Shown here: one piece after another, positions 7,784-16,019 of the stretch | Position numbering within the stretch: the first letter of the stretch is position 1 | How the letters are laid out: every line of letters begins with the position of its first letter | Source: Pseudomarimonas arenosa | GTDB lineage: Bacteria; Pseudomonadota; Gammaproteobacteria; Xanthomonadales; Xanthomonadaceae | Assembly (NCBI RefSeq): GCF_014841215.1 | Contig: NZ_JACYTR010000047.1 | Coordinates: forward strand, 1-36,833 | Length of the DNA: 36,833 bases | Direction: 5' to 3' | Position numbers and translations under genes: made by a program | The notes under the pieces: model-generated | What the model was told of the DNA's origin: nothing | Seen by the model: only the letters and a program-made list of their open reading frames with translations | The model's database searches: none

Positions 7784-8362
7784 ATGGCCATTGAACTGCC
7801 CGCCCTTCCCTACGCTCGCGACGCTCTGGCTCCGCATATCTCAGCCGAGACCATCGACTTTCACTACGGCAAGCATCACCAGACTTATGTCACCAACCTC
7901 AACAACCTGATCAAGGGCACCGAGCACGAGAACAGCGATCTGGAAACGATCGTGAAGAATTCTTCCGGCGGCCTGTTCAACAATGCCGCCCAGGTGTGGA
8001 ACCACACCTTCTATTGGAACTGCCTGAAGCCCAACGGCGGCGGCGAGCCCAGCGGCAAGCTGGCCGACGCCATCAACAAGGCGTTCGGCTCCTTCGCCCA
8101 GTTCAAGGACGAGTTCAGCAAGACCGCCGTCACCACCTTCGGCTCCGGCTGGGCCTGGCTGGTGCAGCGCCCGGACGGCTCCCTGGCCCTGGTCTCCACC
8201 TCCAACGCCGCCACCCCGCTGACCGGCGCCGACAAACCGCTGCTGACCTGCGATGTATGGGAACACGCTTACTACGTTGACTACCGCAATGCCCGACCGA
8301 AATACGTCGAAGCATTCTGGAACCTGGTCAACTGGGATTTCGTTGCCGAGCAGATGGCCTAA
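7784..8362 (+). CDS. sodB: Iron superoxide dismutase
   Basis: 192 residues, the normal length of cytoplasmic FeSOD. It converts superoxide to oxygen and hydrogen peroxide. The metal ligands are visible: H27 (DFHYGKHH), H75 (QVWNHTFYW), D158 and H162 ([16 protein letters not shown]). The Gln at 71 in [15 protein letters not shown] and the overall match to E. coli SodB argue for iron rather than manganese. There is no signal peptide. AAGGA lies 8 bases before the ATG. It is a single gene; the 233-base gap to the divergent grxD should carry both promoters, though no clear -35/-10 pair was found. A hairpin follows its stop. Confidence 0.97.
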   Translation: MAIELPALPYARDALAPHISAETIDFHYGKHHQTYVTNLNNLIKGTEHENSDLETIVKNSSGGLFNNAAQVWNHTFYWNCLKPNGGGEPSGKLADAINKAFGSFAQFKDEFSKTAVTTFGSGWAWLVQRPDGSLALVSTSNAATPLTGADKPLLTCDVWEHAYYVDYRNARPKYVEAFWNLVNWDFVAEQMA

Positions 8363-8376
8363 AGTCCATCGGCAAG

Positions 8377-8422
8377 GCGGTGGGCCGCCGGCTTGTAGCA
8401 AGCCGCTCAAGCGGCCCACCGC
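8377..8422 (+). terminator. Nested hairpin after sodB
   Basis: A 12-bp perfect stem (GCGGTGGGCCGC at 8377-8388 with GCGGCCCACCGC at 8411-8422) encloses a second small stem CGGCTT/AAGCCG. It starts 15 bases after the sodB stop. No T-run follows, so it may be a REP-like or cruciform-type terminator. Confidence 0.6.
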
Positions 8423-8470
8423 ACCAAGAAGGCGGAACACTGAGTTATAGGGTGCGCAGTTGCCGAGGTC

Positions 8471-8600
8471 GTAGGGCGGGTCTCGACCCGCCGAAGGAAC
8501 ACACGACACCGCCCAGCCCACCAAACCGCCCACAACACAACGTTTACGCAAGCCGCAGACAGAGGCGACAACATAGCGGCGGGTCGGAGACCCGCCCTAC
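8471..8600. repeat. REP-pair / MITE-like element, copy A
   Basis: 130 bases bounded by near-perfect inverted arms: the left arm begins GTAGGGCGGGTCTCGACC, the right arm ends GGAGACCCGCCCTAC. Each arm is itself a small hairpin (GGCGGGTC...GACCCGCC). The interior shares GGAACACACGACAC and CACAACACAACG with the copy at 34676-34811, so the whole element, not only the arms, is repeated. This is the layout of a BIME, which in other bacteria is mobilised by RAYT (Y1) transposases; none is in the window. Confidence 0.8.
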
Positions 8601-8687
8601 GATTGGCGATTCAACGCGCGGTAAGGTTGGCGTTCTAATCGGCCGTACGCGCGGCACATTTCTGCTACAAGCGATGGGCGTCGTTTC

Positions 8688-8714
8688 GGCTGGCTTCGAC
8701 AAGCTCAGCCAGCG
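8688..8714 (+). repeat. REP-like 27-base repeat, copy 1
   Basis: GGCTGGCTTCGACAAGCTCA followed by GCCAGCG, an imperfect palindrome. It recurs at 10628-10654 in the same orientation with one mismatch (A/G at the centre). The remaining bases 8601-8799 hold no recognisable gene. Confidence 0.7.
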
Positions 8715-8799
8715 CTTCGCTCAGCCAATCTGAACTTGCAAGTCCGCCCTGACCGTCGACTGGAGGGCGCTCGCCCGCAGCCGAATCCAGCCCCACGCG

Positions 8800-9942
8800 T
8801 CAGCCCAGCGCGGCCAATACTGGCGCAACCTGGGCCTCTCGCCCCAAGCGGCGACCGGCTTCTTCCAGCTGACGCCGCAGCGCCGCCATCGAGTCACCCA
8901 CGCAGGTTGCGTGTCCTACCTTGCGCCCCTCGCGCGGGGATTTGCCGTAGTCGTGCCAGTGCAGGCCGGCGATGCTGAGGGCGCCTCGGGCGTCGGGCAG
9001 TTCGCCGACCCAGTTGAGCATGCAGCTAAGTCCGCGTGCGTCGGTGCTGCCGAGAGGCAGGCCGAGCACGGCGCGCAGGTGATTCTCGAACTGGCTGCAC
9101 TCGGCGCCTTCGATGGTCCAGTGGCCGGAGTTGTGCACGCGCGGTGCCATCTCGTTGGCTAGTAGTTCGCCATCGCGTTCGAACAGCTCCAGCGCAAACA
9201 CTCCGACGTACTGCAGCGCATCGGCTACCGACTTGGCGTGCTGCAAGGCTGTGGCGCTGAGTGCCTCACTGCAGTTGGCCGGGGCCAGGCTGGCCGACAG
9301 GATGCCGTGGTGATGCCAGTTCTGGGTGATCGGCCAGGCGCGGAATTCGCCGTCACGACCGCGTACCGCCACCACCGAGAGTTCGCGCTGAAAGGCGACA
9401 AAGCCCTCCAGAATCAGGCCGACGGTTTCCGCCTGCCCGCCCAGCGCTGCCCAGGCGGCGTCGGCGTCGGCCTCGCTTTTCAGCCGGAACTGGCCCTTGC
9501 CGTCGTAACCCAGACGCCGAGTCTTGAGAATGCAGGGCGTGCCGATATCGCACAGCGCCCGCTCAAGATCGGCGCGTGACAGTACGGCAGAAAACCGTGG
9601 GGTGGCGATGCCGAGTTCGTTGAACAGGGTCTTCTCGGCCAGCCGATCCTGCGCCACCGCCAACGCGCGCGGGCTGGGAAACACTGGCCGCTGCGAGGCC
9701 AACCACTGCCCACTTTCGGCCGGCACGTTTTCGAAATCGAAGGTCACCACATCGACTTTCGACGCGAACTCGGCCAGTGCATGTTGATCGGTGTAGTCGG
9801 CCTGCAGCAGCGGCACGAACTGCGCAGCGCAGGCATCGGCCACGGTATCCATCACCAGAAAACGCAGGCCCAGTGGCGCGCCTGACAGCGCCAGCATGCG
9901 CGCCAGCTGGCCGCCGCCGAGAATTCCGACCGTCGTACTCAT
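8800..9942 (-). CDS. purK: N5-carboxyaminoimidazole ribonucleotide synthase (ATPase subunit)
   Basis: 380 residues, ATP-grasp family. PurK uses ATP and bicarbonate to convert AIR to N5-CAIR in de novo purine synthesis; PurE then isomerises N5-CAIR to CAIR. The N-terminal [20 protein letters not shown] is the family signature. The central ATP-grasp part includes [15 protein letters not shown] and [19 protein letters not shown], and the metal/nucleotide end includes [17 protein letters not shown]. The ATG overlaps the purE stop by 4 bases (ATGA), so the two are translated from one transcript, purE first. It is cytoplasmic and of normal length. Confidence 0.97.
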   Translation of the reverse strand: MSTTVGILGGGQLARMLALSGAPLGLRFLVMDTVADACAAQFVPLLQADYTDQHALAEFASKVDVVTFDFENVPAESGQWLASQRPVFPSPRALAVAQDRLAEKTLFNELGIATPRFSAVLSRADLERALCDIGTPCILKTRRLGYDGKGQFRLKSEADADAAWAALGGQAETVGLILEGFVAFQRELSVVAVRGRDGEFRAWPITQNWHHHGILSASLAPANCSEALSATALQHAKSVADALQYVGVFALELFERDGELLANEMAPRVHNSGHWTIEGAECSQFENHLRAVLGLPLGSTDARGLSCMLNWVGELPDARGALSIAGLHWHDYGKSPREGRKVGHATCVGDSMAALRRQLEEAGRRLGREAQVAPVLAALG

Positions 9943-10445
9943 GACTGCCGCGGGTCGCTGCCGGCCAGCACATCGGCCGTCTGCTTGGCGCGAAAGGCGT
10001 CCAGGCGCTGTGCCAGTTCGGCGTCGTGGTTGGCCAGCATGGCCGCCGCATACAGCGCGGCGTTGGCGGCTCCGGCAGTGCCAATGGCAAAGGTAGCCAC
10101 CGGCACGCCGGCCGGCATCTGCACGATCGACAACAGGGAATCGAGGCCGGAGAGGGCCTTCGACTGCACCGGCACGCCCAGCACCGGCACCCGCGTCTTC
10201 GCCGCCAGCATGCCCGGCAGATGCGCCGCGCCACCGGCGCCGGCGATGATCGCCTGAAAACCACGCTCCGCGGCCTGGGCCGCGAACTCGAACAGGAGAT
10301 CCGGTGTCCGATGCGCCGAAACGACCTGCACATGGCAGGCAATTTCCAGGGCTTCCAGTCGTTCCACCGCGTGACGCATGGTCTCCCAGTCCGATCGGGA
10401 TCCCATCACCACGGCCACTTTGGCGGCATTCTGCGTTGCGGACAT
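9939..10445 (-). CDS. purE: N5-CAIR mutase (class I PurE)
   Basis: 168 residues, matching class I Pur[10 protein letters not shown] at 12-20 is the substrate loop, SAHRTP at 43-48 carries the catalytic His45, and [26 protein letters not shown] is the central core. The enzyme is a homo-octamer in characterised species and moves the carboxylate from N5 to C4 of the imidazole. AGGA lies 6 bases before the ATG, with a TACAAT hexamer further upstream. It is first in the purE-purK pair. No PurR-like operator was recognised. Confidence 0.97.
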   Translation of the reverse strand: MSATQNAAKVAVVMGSRSDWETMRHAVERLEALEIACHVQVVSAHRTPDLLFEFAAQAAERGFQAIIAGAGGAAHLPGMLAAKTRVPVLGVPVQSKALSGLDSLLSIVQMPAGVPVATFAIGTAGAANAALYAAAMLANHDAELAQRLDAFRAKQTADVLAGSDPRQS

Positions 10446-10471
10446 GCGTCGTCCTTGGCGGGCAAACGCCT

Positions 10472-10477
10472 ATTGTA
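10472..10477 (-). promoter_or_regulatory. Possible -10 element for purE-purK
   Basis: On the minus strand TACAAT lies 26 bases before the purE ATG in an otherwise GC-rich stretch and matches 5 of 6 bases of TATAAT. No convincing -35 hexamer is visible at 16-18 bases upstream, so the assignment is tentative. Confidence 0.35.
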
Positions 10478-10769
10478 GGCCCTTCACGCCCGGGCGCCGC
10501 AATGCCATCGGCAACCGCGTTGGCCGGTGCCCTTGGCCGGACTCAGCCCGCGACAGGACTTGCGGCTTGGTGCCTGAAGTACTCACTCCGAGCTGGTCAA
10601 CGGGAGCCAGCTTGCCTGCTTGGTTCAGGCTGGCTTCGACGAGCTCAGCCAGCGAGAGCGGCTACGACGCTGCCCCGATCACACACGAATGGCCATCCTC
10701 AGCAGTCGACGCCTCCGGCCGCGACACCGATAATGCGCCCATCGCGCATCACCCATCACCGGAACTGCC
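10478..10769. other. Intergenic gap before the Trm112-like gene
   Basis: The divergent purE to Trm112-like gap contains no supported gene. Its only recognisable element is the REP-like repeat at 10628-10654. The promoter of the downstream gene pair must lie here, but no consensus hexamers were found. Confidence 0.4.
10628..10654 (+). repeat. REP-like 27-base repeat, copy 2
   Basis: GGCTGGCTTCGACGAGCTCA followed by GCCAGCG; 26 of 27 bases match 8688-8714 in the same orientation. A looser relative (CTTCGGCAGGCTCAGG) is at 145-160. Confidence 0.7.
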
Positions 10770-11042
10770 ATGACCATCGACAAACGCCTGCTGGACATCC
10801 TCTGCTGCCCGGACACCAAGCAGCCGGTCAGATTGATGAACTCGGCTCAGCTGGAGGCGCTGAACGCGGCGCAACGACAACAAGGCGTGAAACTGGCCGA
10901 TGGCAGCGCGCTGGAAGCCCCCCTGAAAGCCGGACTGATCACCGCCGATGGCAAGACCGTGTACCGGATCGAGGACGATATTCCGGTAATGCTGGTTGAT
11001 CAGGCCATCGCCACCCAGCAGATTGCCTCGTTCCCTAGCTGA
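10770..11042 (+). CDS. Trm112/YcaR-family small protein
   Basis: 90 residues. The start DKRLLDILCCPDTKQPV and the end KTVYRIEDDIPVMLVDQAIA are the Trm112/YcaR (UPF0434) pattern. Trm112 in eukaryotes and archaea activates methyltransferases; the bacterial role is not settled. Typical members have four metal-binding Cys; here only Cys12 and Cys13 remain, so zinc binding is doubtful. A 30-residue middle segment (QLEALNAAQRQQGVKL...) is longer than in E. coli YcaR. GGA precedes the ATG by 6 bases. Its stop touches the nadC start region, so the two are probably cotranscribed. Confidence 0.82.
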   Translation: MTIDKRLLDILCCPDTKQPVRLMNSAQLEALNAAQRQQGVKLADGSALEAPLKAGLITADGKTVYRIEDDIPVMLVDQAIATQQIASFPS

Positions 11043-11915
11043 TTGACTATCGTGAGCGAGCACGAATTCGCTGCCGCCGACCCGGCCGCGGTGGCAGGCA
11101 ATGTGGCAGCGGCATTGGCCGAAGACCTTGGCAGTGGCGACGTATCGGCGGCCCTGGTGCCCGATCACCCGGCCCGCGCCCGCATCATCACCCGCGAGCC
11201 GATGCTGCTGTGTGGACGGCCCTGGGCCGAGGCCTGCTTTCGCCAACTCGATCCGAACAGCCAGCTGCACTGGCAGGCCGATGACGGCGAGCGTCTCGAG
11301 TCCGGCGCCACCCTGGTCGAGATCAGCGGTCAGGCACGCGCTCTGCTCAGCGGCGAACGCAGCGCGCTCAATTTCCTACAACTGCTGTCGGCGACCGCAA
11401 GCGAAACCGCTCGTTATGTGGCGGCACTGGCGGGCACGCCAACGCGTGTGCTGGATACGCGCAAGACCCTGCCCGGTCTGCGTCTGGCGCAGAAATACGC
11501 TGTCCGCTGTGGCGGCGGCGTCAACCATCGGATCGGCCTGTTCGATGCGGTGATGCTGAAGGAAAACCATATCGCTGCCGCCGGCTCCATTGCGGCAGCG
11601 ATGGAGCGGGCCAAACAGCAATTCCCCACCCTGCCGCTAATCGTCGAGGTGGAATCGATGGACGAATTGCGCCAGGTGATCGCTGCCGGCGGCTGCACTC
11701 GGGTGTTGATCGACGAGTTCAGCCTGAGCGACATGCAGGCTGCCGTCGAACTCTGTCGACCGATCGGCCTGCCGTTGGAAGTCTCCGGCGGTGTCAGCTT
11801 CGACCGACTGGCCGAGATTGGCGCCACCGGTGTTGACTTCGTGTCGATCGGCAGCCTGACCAAGCATGTGCGGGCGATCGATCTGTCGATGCGCTTTATT
11901 GCTCCAGTGAGATAA
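11043..11915 (+). CDS. nadC: Quinolinate phosphoribosyltransferase (decarboxylating)
   Basis: About 290 residues. NadC joins quinolinate and PRPP to give nicotinate mononucleotide and CO2, the entry step of de novo NAD synthesis. Visible family motifs: ALAEDLGSGDVSAALV, RSALNFLQLLSATAS, DTRKTLPGLRLAQKYAVRCG, GGVNHRIGLFDAVMLKENH, IVEVESMDEL and the C-terminal LEVSGGVSFDRLAEIGATGVDF. The first possible start is TTG at 11043, directly after the previous stop; a GTG at 11052 is equally plausible, and neither has a clear RBS, suggesting coupling to the Trm112-like gene. nadA and nadB are not in the window. Confidence 0.95.
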   Translation: MTIVSEHEFAAADPAAVAGNVAAALAEDLGSGDVSAALVPDHPARARIITREPMLLCGRPWAEACFRQLDPNSQLHWQADDGERLESGATLVEISGQARALLSGERSALNFLQLLSATASETARYVAALAGTPTRVLDTRKTLPGLRLAQKYAVRCGGGVNHRIGLFDAVMLKENHIAAAGSIAAAMERAKQQFPTLPLIVEVESMDELRQVIAAGGCTRVLIDEFSLSDMQAAVELCRPIGLPLEVSGGVSFDRLAEIGATGVDFVSIGSLTKHVRAIDLSMRFIAPVR

Positions 11916-11938
11916 CGATTTGACTCGCCAGAGCAAGT

Positions 11939-11958
11939 GCAGCCCATCGATGGGCTGC
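11939..11958 (+). terminator. 20-base perfect palindrome after nadC
   Basis: GCAGCCCATCGATGGGCTGC starts 23 bases after the nadC stop. It can fold as an 8-bp stem with a TCGA loop. No T-run follows; CTCGCGAG, a second small palindrome, comes right after it. Confidence 0.5.
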
Positions 11959-11974
11959 TCGCGAGCGGCGCTAA

Positions 11975-12050
11975 CTAACCCAGCTATTTCATGAGGGGGC
12001 GCGGATGATCACCGAGGACTTTGCGCCAAAAGCAAGGCCCACTTGGACGC
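11975..12050 (+). pseudogene. Dispersed repeat, copy 2: decayed gene-start remnant
   Basis: 11975-12025 matches 122-72 read on the minus strand, including the G-rich RBS-like stretch and the codons for MITEDFA (ATG at 12005). After GCAAGG it jumps to GCCCACTTGG, skipping about 20 bases present in copy 1, and then ends at the 3' end of the SDR gene. The frame continues only by chance into antisense SDR sequence, so this is a dead copy of the gene start seen at the left edge. Confidence 0.5.
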
Positions 12051-12066
12051 CCAACGACTACCCGGC

Positions 12067-12771
12067 TCAGAATTCGAACTGCAGCGCCGGGTGCACGCTG
12101 ACCTCGTCAACCACCAGGTTGTCCGGCTGCTCGATGACCGACATGACCAGGGCCGCCAGCTGCTCTGGTTTGAGGAAGATCTGCGGGTCGCGTTCGCCGT
12201 GCTCATCGGAGCCACCAAAGCCGGTATCGATAATGCCCGGATTGACAAGACTCACCCGCAGGCCCTGATCCTTGTACTCACGCAGCAAGGAGTGCGAAAA
12301 GCCGAGCAGGCCATGCTTGCTGGCGACATAGGGCGCCATCTTGGCCAAGGGCCGGCGACCCAGGTCTGAACCGATATTGACGATATGGCCAGCGCCACGC
12401 TGCAACATGCCTGGCAAGGCGGCATGGCAGATCTGCATCGGTGCCAGTAGGTTGATTTGCAGCAGATCGGCCAACTCCTGCTCGCTGTGTTCGAGGAATG
12501 GCTTGTACCAGCCGATGCCGGCGTTGTTGATCAGACCATGCAGCCCGATCTGAATCGCTTCGCATCGTGCCAGCCCCTGGCGCAGGCCCTCGCGATCGGC
12601 CAGATCCAGCGGCAAGGGCACAATCTGACCTGACTCGCGCTCGCTGGCCAAGGCACGTAAAGCATCGGCGTCGCGCGCCAGGGCATGGACTCGTCGTTCA
12701 GGCCCAGCCAGCGCCAGGCAAAGGGCGCGTCCCAGCCCGCGGCTGGCACCGGTAATCAACCAGTTCTGCAT
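12067..12771 (-). CDS. Classical SDR-family oxidoreductase
   Basis: 234 residues with all classical SDR features: TGASRGLG at 7-14 for NAD(P), NNAG at 82-85, catalytic Ser135, and YVASK with Tyr148 and Lys152. The R11 next to the glycine loop and the ALARDAD segment after strand 2 suggest NADPH. The C-terminal substrate loop (IDTGFGGSDEHGERDPQIFLKPEQLA) does not point to a known substrate, so only a general dehydrogenase/reductase role can be given. AGGAG lies 8 bases before the ATG. It is a single gene facing away from the tandem repeat array that begins 20 bases upstream. Confidence 0.92.
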   Translation of the reverse strand: MQNWLITGASRGLGRALCLALAGPERRVHALARDADALRALASERESGQIVPLPLDLADREGLRQGLARCEAIQIGLHGLINNAGIGWYKPFLEHSEQELADLLQINLLAPMQICHAALPGMLQRGAGHIVNIGSDLGRRPLAKMAPYVASKHGLLGFSHSLLREYKDQGLRVSLVNPGIIDTGFGGSDEHGERDPQIFLKPEQLAALVMSVIEQPDNLVVDEVSVHPALQFEF

Positions 12772-12790
12772 GATGGTCTCCTACAGCCCC

Positions 12791-13331
12791 TACCCAGGAA
12801 CCTCGCTAATGCGAGGCCCCTGGGCAGGCAAAGATCGGCTCCCTAACCCCACCCCGGCCCTCCCCGAACATCGGGGAGGGAGTTTCGGGGCACCAGCCGA
12901 CGCGCGAAAATCAGTGCGCATCGATCTACCCAGGAACCTCGCTATGCGAGGCCCATGGGCAGGCAAAGATCGGCTCCCTAACCCCACCCCGGCCCTCCCC
13001 GAACATCGGGGAGGGAGTTCCGGGGCACCAGCCGACGCGCGAAAATCAGTGCGCATCGATCTACCCAGGAACCTCGCTATGCGAGGCCCCTGGGCAGGCA
13101 AAGATCGGCTCCCTAACCCCACCCCGGCCCTCCCCGAACATCGGGGAGGGAGTTCCGGGGCACCAGCCGACGCGCAAAAATCAGTGCGCATCGATCTACC
13201 CAGGAACCTCGCTATGCGAGGCCCCTGGGCAGGCAAAGATCGGCTCCCTAACCCCACCCCGGCCCTCCCCGAACATCGGGGAGGGAGTTTCGGGGCACCA
13301 GCCGACGCGCGTTGTCAGTGCGCATCGATCT
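12791..13331. repeat. Four tandem copies of a 135-bp double-hairpin unit
   Basis: Units start at 12791, 12927, 13062 and 13197 (136, 135, 135 and 135 bases) and are nearly identical. Each contains two hairpins: CCCAGG-aa-CCTCGC-tat-GCGAGG-cc-CCTGGG, and CCTCCCCG-aacat-CGGGGAGG. Differences: one extra A in the first loop of unit 1, a C-to-A change that breaks the first stem in unit 2 (CCCATGGG), CGCAAAAATC in unit 3, and GTTG in place of GAAAA in unit 4. Because 135 is a multiple of 3, both strands show long repetitive open frames; I regard these as artefacts, not proteins. Confidence 0.93.
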
Positions 13332-13534
13332 CTCCCCGTCGAAGTAGGGAGCGCATAACGTTTCGTTGCACGAGTGACATCAAACCCCGCAGCAGGCGCG
13401 GGATTCCAGGTTTTCCGCCATGAATACGTTTGCAGTCGTGCTCGCCCCCAAGCCTAGCCGATTAAGCTGCCGATATCCCATCCGCCAGCGTGCGGGGACC
13501 GGTCATTCATTGACCGCCACTGGTCGGAGTCGGC
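13332..13534. promoter_or_regulatory. Leader of the glycogen operon
   Basis: About 200 bases between the repeat array and glgP without a supported gene. It must hold the operon promoter unless transcription starts within the array; no consensus hexamers stand out. CGGAG at 13525-13529, 5 bases before the glgP ATG, is the ribosome binding site. Confidence 0.4.
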
Positions 13535-16012
13535 ATGTCTTTAGCAAAGCGTTCCACCACAAAACAATCCGCCAAGCGCGAGTTCCTGCTGATGCTCGAT
13601 CGCCAGCTGGCGCAGTCGTCACATGGCGACCCGGCGCGCGCCGCCCTGCACGGCGCCGCCCTGGCCTGTCGCGAGCTCTTGAGTCAGCGCTGGGCCAGAA
13701 CCCAGGCCGAGGATGCCGCGCGCGGCCGCGACGCACGCTGTCGTCGAGTGCACTACCTGTCGATGGAGTTCTTGATGGGGCGCGCGCTGCGCAATGCCTT
13801 GGCCGCCCTGGATCTGACCGACACCCTGCGGCAGTGGCTGGCCGACCATCGGCTCGATCTGGCCACGGTGATCGAGGCCGAGCCGGACGCCGCACTGGGC
13901 AACGGCGGTCTCGGCCGACTGGCGGCCTGCTTTCTCGACTCCTTTGCCGAGCTCGGGCTACCCTCGTTCGGCTACGGCATTCGCTACCGATTCGGCATGT
14001 TCGCCCAGGCGATTCAGGACGGCCGACAAGTGGAGCGCGCCGATGACTGGATGCGCGATGGCACACCCTGGGATATCCAACGCCCCGCGCTCAGCTTTCG
14101 CATCGGCTTCGGCGGAACGGTAGGCGAAGATGGCCAGGGCGGACGCCACTGGCAACCGGCCGAGGTAGTGCTGGCCAGCGGCCATGATTTTGTGGTGCCG
14201 GCGGTCAGCAGCGAGCGCGTGTCTACCCTTCGCCAGTGGCAGGCCAGCGCGGCACGGCCGATCGATTTTGCCCGCTTCGCCCAGGGCGAGTATCTGGCGG
14301 CCGGCCAGCATCTGCTGGAAGCCGACGCGCTCAACTGGGTGTTGTATCCGGACGACAGCACTGAGGCCGGTCGCGAACTGAGGCTGAAGCAGGAAGCGTT
14401 CCTGGTCTGCGCCTCGCTGGCCGATCTGCTGGCCCGACACCTGGACGAACACGGCGAGATCGAATCGCTGGCCCACTACAACGCCATCCATCTGAATGAC
14501 ACCCACCCGGCCCTGGCACCGGCCGAGCTGATGCGCCTGCTGCTCGATCAGCACGGGCTGAGTTGGGACGCCGCCTGGCAGATCACTCGGCAAGCGATCA
14601 GCTATACCAATCACACCTTGATGCCCGAAGCGCTGGAAACCTGGCCGCTGCGAATGTTCGAGCGGCTGCTGCCGCGGCATCTGGAAATCATCTTCGAAAT
14701 CAATCATCGCCATCTCGAAGCGGTGCGCGCGCGCTTTCCTGGCGACACCGGCCTGATCGAACGCTGCTCCTTGATCGATGAACGCGGCGAACGGCGGGTG
14801 CGGATGGCAGCGCTGGCGATCGTCGCCTCGCAGCGAGTCAATGGCGTGGCCGAACTGCACTCCAAGCTGATGGTCGATACCATCTTCGCCGATTTTGCCC
14901 GACTCTTTCCGCAGCGTTTCATCAATGTCACCAATGGCGTCACGCCGCGCCGCTGGGTCATGCAGTGCAATCCCGAGCTGGCGAAACTGCTGGATCAGGA
15001 AGTCGGTAGCGGCTGGCGCCGCGATGCCAGGCAGCTGCGCCCACTGGCCGCGCGTGCCGAGCGCGGCTCGCTGCAGCACGCACTCGCCGGCATCAAGCGC
15101 ACCAACAAGCAGCGCCTCGCTGCGGACATCGAAGCACAACTGGGCATCAGCATCGACCCAGACTCGATGTTCGATGTGCACGTCAAGCGCATCCACGAGT
15201 ACAAGCGGCAACTGCTGAACCTGCTGCACGTGGTGGCACGCTACCAGAGCATGTTGGCCCACCCCGAAGGTGCCGACGGCAAGGGCTGGGTAGCGCGAAC
15301 CGTGATCATCGCCGGCAAGGCTGCATCGGCCTATCACACGGCCAAACAGATCGTGCAGTTGACGCACGACATCGGCCGGAGGATCAACGCCGACGCCCGC
15401 CTGAACGGCCGGCTGAAGCTGGTGTTTCTGCCCAACTATGGGGTCAGTCTGGCTGAACGCATCATTCCCGCGACTGATCTGTCCGAGCAGATCTCCACCG
15501 CCGGCACCGAGGCCTCGGGCACCGGCAACATGAAGTTCGCCTTCAATGGCGCGCTGACCATCGGTACCTGGGACGGCGCCAATATCGAGATGGCCGAGGC
15601 GATGGGGGTGGAGAACATGTTCGTGTTCGGCCTGCGTGCCGAACAGGTCATTGAACTGAAGCAGCTGGGCTACGACCCGCGCAGCGTGGTGGCCAACAAC
15701 GCTCAGCTGCGTGCCGTGCTGGACGCGATCAGCCGCGGCGACTTCAGCCCCGGCGAGCCGCAACGCTATCGAGGCTTGATCGACGGCCTGTTGCAGAATG
15801 ATCGCTATCTGCTGCTGGCCGATTTCGCTGACTATGTTCAGGCCCAGCAGCGCGCCGATCAGCTGTTCCGTGATCCGAACGCCTGGCAGGCCCAGGCAGC
15901 GCGCACGATTGCCGGCATGGGTCGCTTCTCCACCGATCGTACCGTCGCCGAGTACGTCGACTCGGTGTGGTCGGTGCAGCGCGCCGCAGGGTCGAGCACG
16001 CTGAGCGACTGA
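13535..16012 (+). CDS. glgP: Glycogen/starch/alpha-glucan phosphorylase
   Basis: 825 residues, full length for GT35 phosphorylases (about 800-830). It releases glucose-1-phosphate from the non-reducing ends of alpha-1,4-glucan using phosphate, with pyridoxal phosphate as cofactor. HYLSMEFLMGRALRNAL, EPDAALGNGGLGRLAACFLDS, HLNDTHPALAPAELMR, FDVHVKRIHEYKRQLLN and the PLP signature EASGTGNMKFAFNGALTIGT are all present; Lys667 is the Schiff-base lysine. It leads the operon; the gap to glgB is 7 bases. No regulatory N-terminal extension beyond a short basic stretch. The likely role is degradation of stored glycogen or imported maltodextrins. Confidence 0.97.
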   Translation: MSLAKRSTTKQSAKREFLLMLDRQLAQSSHGDPARAALHGAALACRELLSQRWARTQAEDAARGRDARCRRVHYLSMEFLMGRALRNALAALDLTDTLRQWLADHRLDLATVIEAEPDAALGNGGLGRLAACFLDSFAELGLPSFGYGIRYRFGMFAQAIQDGRQVERADDWMRDGTPWDIQRPALSFRIGFGGTVGEDGQGGRHWQPAEVVLASGHDFVVPAVSSERVSTLRQWQASAARPIDFARFAQGEYLAAGQHLLEADALNWVLYPDDSTEAGRELRLKQEAFLVCASLADLLARHLDEHGEIESLAHYNAIHLNDTHPALAPAELMRLLLDQHGLSWDAAWQITRQAISYTNHTLMPEALETWPLRMFERLLPRHLEIIFEINHRHLEAVRARFPGDTGLIERCSLIDERGERRVRMAALAIVASQRVNGVAELHSKLMVDTIFADFARLFPQRFINVTNGVTPRRWVMQCNPELAKLLDQEVGSGWRRDARQLRPLAARAERGSLQHALAGIKRTNKQRLAADIEAQLGISIDPDSMFDVHVKRIHEYKRQLLNLLHVVARYQSMLAHPEGADGKGWVARTVIIAGKAASAYHTAKQIVQLTHDIGRRINADARLNGRLKLVFLPNYGVSLAERIIPATDLSEQISTAGTEASGTGNMKFAFNGALTIGTWDGANIEMAEAMGVENMFVFGLRAEQVIELKQLGYDPRSVVANNAQLRAVLDAISRGDFSPGEPQRYRGLIDGLLQNDRYLLLADFADYVQAQQRADQLFRDPNAWQAQAARTIAGMGRFSTDRTVAEYVDSVWSVQRAAGSSTLSD

Positions 16013-16019
16013 GCTGACG

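Noticed and set aside
8377-8422. Classical rho-independent terminator with T-run after sodB
   Set aside because: The hairpin is strong but no T-run follows, so only a terminator-like hairpin is claimed.
12791-13331. CRISPR array
   Set aside because: The units are contiguous 135-bp copies without variable spacers, and no cas genes are present.
12770-13423. Repetitive 217-residue (plus) and 155-residue (minus) open frames over the tandem array
   Set aside because: The 135-bp unit is divisible by 3, so any open unit gives a repeated frame on both strands; no RBS-supported start and the DNA hairpins explain the conservation.
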